Assembly (NCBI GenBank): GCA_016872875.1
Contig: VGYW01000301.1
Span: 1-10,292 of the forward strand
Length of the DNA: 10,292 nucleotides
Source: Planctomycetota bacterium
GTDB lineage: Bacteria; Planctomycetota; PUPC01; DSUN01
Reading direction: 5' to 3'
A model generated the notes under the pieces. It was not told the DNA's origin. It ran no database searches and was given only the letters and a program-made list of their open reading frames with translations. This document shows positions 6,466-10,292 of the stretch, in pieces. The position numbers and the translations under genes are program-made. The first letter of the stretch is position 1, and every line of letters starts with the position of its first letter.

Positions 6466-8004
6466 TCAATCCAGACGGAAGTCGGCGCGGAAGCGCTTCA
6501 GAACGGCGTCGAGCCCGCCCTTGAGGAAGTAGAGCCGCTGGCGGGTGGTGGCCTTGCCGCCGGCGGGCACATCCACCGTCGAGTCGGTGTGGAGGCAGGT
6601 GAAGAGGGTATTGGTGCAGATGGAGAACTGCTTTTCGGCGCCGGCGCGGGCGCTGGCGATGACGAATTGGCCGTCGCGCGAGACGATGGCGAGGACGGCC
6701 CAGCGGAGCTCTCCGCCCAGCTCGCTCATCGGGCCGCCGGTGATCCAGCGGACGCACTGGCCGCCGCGCGTGAGGGTGCGCATCGGCACCCACTTGCCGT
6801 CGGAGGACAGCGCATAGGTTCGCCGCTGCTCGAGGTCGTAGAACATCGGATGGCTCTGGAGGTTGAAGCAGGAACTCGTGCGGAAGGTGGCCGGCTTGTC
6901 GGTGAGGTTCGTTGCGGTGAAGAGCTGCTCGGCGTAGTCGTCGCCGGCGGCGAAGTCGGCGTTGAGGCGGAACTCCTTGAACCGCATCTCGTAGGCGGGC
7001 TTCTCCTTGGCCCAGGCCATGTCGGGGGCGTCGCGCCAGGTGAGCGCGCCCTGGCCGTTCCAGACGATGGTCTCGGGGGCGGAGAGGGCGAGGCCCTCGT
7101 GGCCGAGGGCAGGCACGCTGATGCCGAGGTGCCGCGCTGCGCCGCCCGCGGGGTGCAACACGACCGGGCCGGAGCGGGCAGCGAGAAGCCGCTCGCGTAT
7201 TGCTGCGGCCGATGGTGGGTTCTCAGGCGCGGCGGCCTGAACCGCGGGCGGGGCCTTGTCGCCGTCGAGGGCGCAGCGGAAGCCGGTGAAGCTGCTCCGC
7301 CAGCCCTCGTGGGCCCACCAACCCGAGGCGGTGCGGAAGTTCACGGGGTCCTCGTGGAACCAGCTCGCGCCCTTCATCAGCTGAAACTGGACGCCGTGGT
7401 GTGGCCGCACGTCGGTGACCCATTCGAGTGCCTGGCCCGCGAAGTCCTCGACGCCGGAAGCGGCGCGGCAGCATTCGCCCGAGCCGACGGGGCGGGTGGC
7501 GGGCAGCTCCCATAGGACCCGCCCCAGGCGCGGGAGCTTGATGGGGCCGGGCCATTCGTCGCCCCAGGCGAAGGGGCTGCCGCCGACGGCCGCCTCCCAC
7601 TCCTCGGCAGTGGGGAGCCGCTTCCCCGCCCACTTCGCATAGGCGAGGGCGTCCTTGCCGCTCACGCCCACGACGGGGTGGTTGGCGTATTCTGCCGGGA
7701 ATGCCTTGCCCCACCAGCCGGGCTGCGGGTGCTTTGCGGCGCGCGCGAAGGCCAGGTATTGGGCGTTGGTGACGGGATAGCGGTCGAGCCAGAAGGCGGC
7801 GAGCTTCACGCGGCGTGCCGGCAGGTCGTCGTTGAGCCAGGCGGCGTGGCAGTCGAACTGCGCGGCCAGCTTGGTACGCTGCTCAGGCGTGGTGCCGACC
7901 GTGACTTCTGAAGCTGGGATATGGATCATGCCAGCTTGCTCCTTCGTGGCGGCCCCGACAGAGAGCGATGAATCCAGGACTGCCAGCCACAGGGTCATGT
8001 TCAT
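6466..8004 (-). CDS. FGE/SUMF1-fold protein without catalytic cysteines, fused to an unknown C-terminal domain
   Basis: 512 residues from the ATG at 8004. Residues 1-20 are a weak signal peptide (MTLWLAVLDSSLSVGA). Residues about 25-248 form the formylglycine-generating-enzyme/SUMF1 fold: MIHIPASEVTVGT, FWLDRYPVTNAQYLAFA, HPVVGVSGKDALAYAKWAG, KRLPTAEEWEAAVGG, ALEWVTD, MKGASWFHED and SFTGFRCA. Where human FGE has C336 and C341 this protein has H217 and N222, so it should not make formylglycine. Cys-less relatives often serve as binding or scaffold domains. Residues about 270-512 are a beta-rich domain I do not recognise (NLTDKPATFRTSSCFNLQSH, PMFYDLEQRRTYALSSDGKW). The start has GAGG about 8 nt upstream; an open frame running further up crosses the palindrome at 8038-8175 and is not believed. 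A cupin gene lies upstream on the same strand. Confidence 0.82.
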   Translation of the reverse strand: MNMTLWLAVLDSSLSVGAATKEQAGMIHIPASEVTVGTTPEQRTKLAAQFDCHAAWLNDDLPARRVKLAAFWLDRYPVTNAQYLAFARAAKHPQPGWWGKAFPAEYANHPVVGVSGKDALAYAKWAGKRLPTAEEWEAAVGGSPFAWGDEWPGPIKLPRLGRVLWELPATRPVGSGECCRAASGVEDFAGQALEWVTDVRPHHGVQFQLMKGASWFHEDPVNFRTASGWWAHEGWRSSFTGFRCALDGDKAPPAVQAAAPENPPSAAAIRERLLAARSGPVVLHPAGGAARHLGISVPALGHEGLALSAPETIVWNGQGALTWRDAPDMAWAKEKPAYEMRFKEFRLNADFAAGDDYAEQLFTATNLTDKPATFRTSSCFNLQSHPMFYDLEQRRTYALSSDGKWVPMRTLTRGGQCVRWITGGPMSELGGELRWAVLAIVSRDGQFVIASARAGAEKQFSICTNTLFTCLHTDSTVDVPAGGKATTRQRLYFLKGGLDAVLKRFRADFRLD

Positions 8005-8037
8005 GGAGAATGCCTCGCGTGGTGGGGTTCTAGATGA

Positions 8038-8175
8038 CTCGCCACGATTCTCGGGCAATTGCCTCATTGTAGGCGGGGCGTCTCTGCCCCGCGTGGGTTC
8101 GATTCGCGGGACAGAGACGTCCCGCCTACAGCCCCTGACCGTCGTTCGCAGCGGTCGCCGGAGAATCGTGGCGAG
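8038..8175. repeat. Paired-hairpin element inside a 15-bp outer inverted repeat (element 3)
   Basis: The outer arms CTCGCCACGATTCTC (8038-8052) and GAGAATCGTGGCGAG (8161-8175) are perfect inverted copies. Inside lie two 25-nt arms (8069-8093 and 8105-8129), inverted copies beginning GTAGGCGGG. Each folds locally: GCGGGGC/GCCCCGC (8073-8079 with 8086-8092) and GCGGGAC/GTCCCGC (8106-8112 with 8119-8125), with 6-nt loops. The only two differences between the arms are the two partners of one stem pair (G-C against A-T). The element fills the 175-bp gap between the cupin stop and the FGE-fold start and would be transcribed in their mRNA, where it could form a stable structure. Confidence 0.82.
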
Positions 8176-8179
8176 GTAT

Positions 8180-8533
8180 TTAGGCCTTGCTGCCGTCATA
8201 GAGCTTGGGGTCGGGCGGGGCCTGGACGGAGACGCAGACGAGGCCGTTCGGGCCGGCCACGGTGCCGTGGAACTCGCCCTCCGAGACCAGGATGGCGTCG
8301 CCCGGCCCGATGGGGAACTCCTTGTCGTCCAGGCGGACCACCCCGCCGCCCTCGAGGACGAAGATGAGGTCCTCGGAGCGCTCGTGGACGTGTTGGGTGA
8401 AGGCTACGCCCGCGGGAAACCGCGCGTAGTTGAAGGTCAGGTGCTTCGCGCCGTTGTGCGGGCCGTAGACGTTGCGGGTGTCGCCCTTGCCCATGTTGAA
8501 GGGAAGGCCCTCGGTGAACTTCCGGATCTGCAT
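8180..8533 (-). CDS. Small single-domain cupin protein
   Basis: 117 residues, a single cupin_2 beta-barrel. Motif 1 is visible as AGVAFTQHVHERSEDLIFVL with H48, H50 and E54. Motif 2 is PIGPGDAILVSEGEFHGT with H89. These are the usual 3-His/1-Glu metal ligands, so a metal centre is likely. Proteins of this size and make-up include sugar isomerases, dioxygenases and binding proteins; nothing here fixes the substrate. There is no signal peptide, so it is cytoplasmic. I chose the ATG at 8533 because the protein then begins at the fold (MQIRKFTEGLPFN) with GGGGA about 7 nt upstream. The frame can be extended to 8620 only through GATG repeat DNA, which gives a nonsense His/Ser-rich leader. The FGE-fold gene follows on the same strand across a palindromic spacer, so the two probably form one transcription unit. 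Confidence 0.85.
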   Translation of the reverse strand: MQIRKFTEGLPFNMGKGDTRNVYGPHNGAKHLTFNYARFPAGVAFTQHVHERSEDLIFVLEGGGVVRLDDKEFPIGPGDAILVSEGEFHGTVAGPNGLVCVSVQAPPDPKLYDGSKA

Positions 8534-8558
8534 GGAGTTTTCCCCTTTCCAGACGGGG

Positions 8559-8632
8559 GATGAATGGATGATTGGATGCGTGGATGGATGTCCGAGAGAC
8601 TGGGCATTCCATTCATCCATTCATCCATTCAT
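8559..8632. repeat. GATG/ATGAATGG simple repeat in inverted orientation
   Basis: A run of GGATG/GAATGG units (8559-8590) is followed after about 15 nt by ATTCATCC units repeated with period 8 (8609-8632). The two runs are partly complementary and could fold into a long imperfect hairpin. Related CATCC/ACCC units continue more loosely to about 8675, and another short ATTCATCCACCC stretch ends the window. The tract sits in the cupin leader. It is probably slippage-prone filler and nothing in it looks coding. Confidence 0.6.
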
Positions 8633-8696
8633 GCTCTCCCAGAACCAGCCATCCAACCACCCACCCGACCATCCCCTTTGGTGGCGACGGAATGCC

Positions 8697-8725
8697 ATGA
8701 TTGGGAGTCGCGGCTCGCTTGTCAA
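8697..8725 (-). promoter_or_regulatory. Candidate promoter for the cupin/FGE-fold unit
   Basis: On the minus strand a perfect TTGACA (8725-8720), an exact 17-bp spacer and AATCAT (8702-8697, four of six matches to TATAAT) form a plausible sigma-70 promoter. It faces the cupin gene. The leader would be about 155 nt and contain the GATG repeat. Confidence 0.45.
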
Positions 8726-8731
8726 GTTGGC

Positions 8732-8760
8732 TTGCATTGAGCGCGGCGTTGCGCTATCTT
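8732..8760 (+). promoter_or_regulatory. Candidate promoter for the metalloprotease unit
   Basis: TTGCAT (8732-8737), a 17-bp spacer and TATCTT (8755-8760) make a weak sigma-70 pattern, with three and four matches to consensus. It faces the metalloprotease gene and lies back to back with the minus-strand candidate at 8697-8725. Its start point would fall near 8767, just before the leader hairpin. Confidence 0.35.
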
Positions 8761-8772
8761 AAATGGTGCCTT

Positions 8773-8840
8773 GGCGCGCGGGGGAACCCCGAGCCGAACA
8801 GGTGCCCCCTCCCCACCATGAAGGCTCACCCCCGCGCGCC
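8773..8840 (+). other. GC-rich hairpin in the metalloprotease leader
   Basis: GGCGCGCGGGGG (8773-8784) and CCCCCGCGCGCC (8829-8840) are a perfect 12-bp inverted repeat around a 44-nt loop. A smaller GGGG-AA-CCCC hairpin (8781-8790) competes with the left arm, so two alternative folds are possible. The structure lies between the candidate promoter and the GTG start at 8882. It matches no riboswitch class I know. The rest of the 348-bp gap 8534-8881 holds the simple repeat and the two promoter candidates. Confidence 0.5.
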
Positions 8841-8881
8841 GGGCACTAAGCCGCATCCCCTGGCAACCCCGAGAAAAGGCC

Positions 8882-9775
8882 GTGCTCCTGAGAATCGTGG
8901 CGCTCGCGGCCTGTGCCGCGGCAGCGGAGTCCCAACAGTGGGTGGTCCACGGCGACCGCGGGCGCGAGGAGACGGCGCGCGTCGTGGGCGACTTGTTGCC
9001 GCGCATCCAGCAGGACCTCGAGCGGCGCCTGGGCCTCGCCCTGCGGGGGCAAGCCGCCGCCGTGCTCTGCGGCTCCGCCGAGGCATTCCGCCGCGCCACG
9101 CCGGGCATGGACCATCGCCACACCCTCGGCGTGGCCTTCCCGGCCGACAAGGTGATCTACCTCAACTGCGAGCAGATTGACAAGCAACCGTTCGAGAACG
9201 TGGCCATCACCCTGCGCCACGAGGCCAGCCACACCATCGTCGGCGAAGTCGTCCGCCGCGGATACCGCCGCGTGCCCCTCTGGTTCGACGAGGGCGTGGC
9301 GGTCTGGACCTCGGGGAAGATCCCGTTCTACGACACAAGCGACTACGACCGCGCGGTTGCGGCTGGGACGCTGTTCCCCCTGGCGGAGCTTGCGGACCGC
9401 TTCCCCCTCGACCCCAGGGACCGCGGCATCGCCTACGAGCAGAGCGAGAGCGCGGTGCGTTTCCTCGCGAAGTCGCGCGGCGAGAGCGTGGTGCCGGCCA
9501 TCCTGGCGGCCGCGGGGCGCGGAGTTGAGTTCGAGGCGGCCTTTCGGGAGGCCGTGGGCCTCGACCTCGCGGCCTTCGAGCGCCAGTGGCTCGCCTCCAT
9601 CCGCCCGGGCCTCCCCTGGCTGAGCTGGCTCCTCAACGCCGTCTCGCTCTTCAGCATCATGAGCGTCCTGGCGGTCGTCTCTTTCTGGGTCTATCTGCGC
9701 CGCCGGCGGCGGAAGTATGAGGAGTGGGAGATGGAGGAACGTCTCGAAGCAAGCGGGGAGAGCCAATGCCTGTGA
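8882..9775 (+). CDS. Membrane-anchored gluzincin metalloprotease (peptidase MA-like)
   Basis: 297 residues. An N-terminal hydrophobic stretch (MLLRIVALAACAAAAES) looks like a signal peptide. The catalytic domain has H113-E114-A-S-H117 (HExxH zinc motif, in LRHEASHTIVGE) and the downstream third ligand E137 in PLWFDEGVAVW. This is the gluzincin arrangement of the peptidase MA-like family. Residues 248-272 form one transmembrane helix (LSWLLNAVSLFSIMSVLAVV), followed by RRRRRK and a short charged cytoplasmic tail. The protease domain therefore faces outside, anchored at its C-terminus. Substrates are unknown. The GTG start at 8882 is preceded closely by AAAGG (8875-8879); that spacing is short, and a GTG at 8897 is an alternative. 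It overlaps the following gene by 10 nt, indicating an operon. Confidence 0.85.
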   Translation: MLLRIVALAACAAAAESQQWVVHGDRGREETARVVGDLLPRIQQDLERRLGLALRGQAAAVLCGSAEAFRRATPGMDHRHTLGVAFPADKVIYLNCEQIDKQPFENVAITLRHEASHTIVGEVVRRGYRRVPLWFDEGVAVWTSGKIPFYDTSDYDRAVAAGTLFPLAELADRFPLDPRDRGIAYEQSESAVRFLAKSRGESVVPAILAAAGRGVEFEAAFREAVGLDLAAFERQWLASIRPGLPWLSWLLNAVSLFSIMSVLAVVSFWVYLRRRRRKYEEWEMEERLEASGESQCL

Positions 9776-10209
9776 AAGTGGTGAGAAGCGGCGGATGGCA
9801 GCGTGTGAGGCACCTCTGGGGCAAGGTGCGGCGCCTCGGGCTGGGCTTCTTCCGGCCAGGCTACATGGCCCGCAACCTCAAGAGGCGGCGCGGAGAGTGC
9901 CGCCGCTGCGGCGTCTGCTGCCATCTAAGCGTCCGGTGCCCCCTGTTCCGCGACCTGGGCGGGCTCACCGAGTGCCGCATCCACGGCTTCCGGCCCCGGA
10001 ACTGCCGCATCTTCCCCGTGGACGAGCGCGATATTGCGGAGCGCGACACCCTGGCGCCCGACGTCCCCTGCGGCTACCGGTTCGATGGCAGCCCGCAGGA
10101 CGGGCAGGAGGGAAAGGGAAAGGGAAAGGGAAAGGGAAAGGGAAAGGGAAAGGGAAAGGGAAAGGCAAAGCGAAAGGGAAAGGGAAAGGGAGAGGGAGAG
10201 GGAGAGTGA
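9766..10209 (+). CDS. YkgJ-type CxxCxxCC cysteine-cluster protein with repeat-derived Gly-Lys tail
   Basis: 147 residues. The N-terminus is strongly basic. The signature C45xxC48xxC51C52 (ECRRCGVCCHLS) is followed by C58, C70 and C80 in GGLTECRIHGFRPRNCRIFP, matching the CxxCxxCC zinc/iron-chelating family (YkgJ/FliB-like). Such proteins bind a metal and have poorly known functions; some family members modify proteins. C102 in VPCGYRF lies where the domain ends. From residue about 116 the sequence is a low-complexity GKGKGK...GEGEGE tail encoded by a GGGAAA hexanucleotide tract, which also supplies the stop, so the original end was probably near residue 115. The ATG at 9766 has GGGGAG about 5 nt upstream and overlaps the protease stop by 10 nt, suggesting translational coupling. 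A start at 9724 is possible but lacks support. Confidence 0.82.
   Translation: MPVKVVRSGGWQRVRHLWGKVRRLGLGFFRPGYMARNLKRRRGECRRCGVCCHLSVRCPLFRDLGGLTECRIHGFRPRNCRIFPVDERDIAERDTLAPDVPCGYRFDGSPQDGQEGKGKGKGKGKGKGKGKGKAKRKGKGKGEGEGE
10110..10205 (+). repeat. GGGAAA hexanucleotide microsatellite, 16 units
   Basis: Nine perfect GGGAAA units (10110-10163) are followed by GGCAAA, GCGAAA, two GGGAAA and three GGGAGA units. Six-base units keep the reading frame and encode Gly-Lys, then Gly-Glu. The tract forms the C-terminus of the cysteine-cluster protein. A unit gained or lost would change tail length without a frameshift. Confidence 0.9.
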
Positions 10210-10292
10210 AAGAGTGCCTTTCGGCCTTTCCCCTTCCCTTTCACTTTCCCTTTCACTTTCCCTCTACTTCCCTCCATTCATCCACCCATCCA
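10206..10292. repeat. Pyrimidine-rich counter-tract after the GGGAAA repeat
   Basis: After the stop codon, CTTTCCC and TTTCACTTTCCC units (about 10226-10262) are the approximate inverted complement of the GGGAAA tract. The two together could form a long imperfect purine/pyrimidine hairpin, possibly acting as a transcript end, though no classical terminator is visible. The last bases (CCATTCATCCACCCATCCA) belong to the same CATCC-type simple repeat seen near 8609-8675. No gene is seen here. Confidence 0.55.

Noticed and set aside
6406..7515. A 369-codon plus-strand open frame across the FGE-fold gene
   Set aside because: It is antisense to a gene with recognisable SUMF1 motifs, and its low-complexity translation is an artefact of high GC at third positions.
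8005..8199. A 65-residue N-terminal extension of the FGE-fold protein
   Set aside because: The extension is a translation of the palindromic element 8038-8175, and a signal-peptide-like start with a ribosome binding site exists at 8004.
8559..8675. The regularly repeated CATCC/GATG units as a CRISPR array
   Set aside because: The units are 4-8 bp with no unique spacers of constant length, and no cas gene is present; this is a simple-sequence repeat.
8890..8902. The 13-mer GAGAATCGTGGCG also occurs in the outer arm of element 3 (8161-8173)
   Set aside because: A single 13-base match in 10 kb of GC-rich DNA is expected by chance, and here it is ordinary coding sequence of the protease signal peptide.

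Overview
The window is GC-rich bacterial chromosome with strongly G/C-ending codons. The gene set suggests a Planctomycetota-like (PVC superphylum) organism. The clues are a secreted DUF4962/heparinase II/III-type lyase, an FGE/SUMF1-fold protein without the catalytic cysteines, an MJ0042-type zinc ribbon joined to a pseudopilin-like tail, many intergenic palindromes and simple-sequence tracts, and sparse operons. This placement is inferred from family habits; there is no rRNA or other marker here.

Layout. 1-405 (+) is the C-terminal end of a beta-CASP ribonuclease, closed by a probable intrinsic terminator. 559-1620 (+) is a CorA-type Mg2+/Co2+ channel. 1627-1906 is a nested inverted-repeat element with no credible gene. 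A strong extended -10 promoter then precedes 1977-2174 (+), a solo HicB-like protein, which overlaps 2164-4533 (+), a large secreted polysaccharide lyase carrying a palindromic repeat inside its reading frame. On the minus strand follow a remnant of a GspE/PilB ATPase C-terminus (about 4543-4680), a 67-residue orphan (4683-4886) and a membrane-anchored zinc-ribbon protein (5005-6102). The gap 6103-6465 holds a candidate minus-strand promoter, a duplicate of the next gene's 3' end and a second paired-hairpin element. 6466-8004 (-) is an FGE-fold protein fused to an unrecognised beta-rich domain. A third paired-hairpin element separates it from 8180-8533 (-), a small cupin. 8534-8881 is a divergent regulatory region with simple repeats, two back-to-back promoter candidates and a GC-rich leader hairpin. 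8882-9775 (+) is a membrane-anchored gluzincin metalloprotease and overlaps 9766-10209 (+), a CxxCxxCC (YkgJ-like) protein whose C-terminus has been extended by a GGGAAA hexanucleotide tract.

How the genes work together. The HicB-like gene and the lyase look translationally coupled. The cupin and the FGE-fold gene probably share a transcript running through the third palindrome. The metalloprotease and the CxxCxxCC protein form an overlapping pair. The lyase, cupin and FGE-fold genes fit a carbohydrate-degrading lifestyle, but no complete pathway is visible.

The most unusual feature is the palindromic layer. Three intergenic elements share one plan: two similar hairpins in opposite orientation. 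In each element the two hairpins differ at one base pair of a stem, and both partners have changed so that pairing is kept. One element sits exactly between two copies of a gene's 48-bp 3' end. A separate palindrome of a common dispersed type lies in frame inside the lyase.
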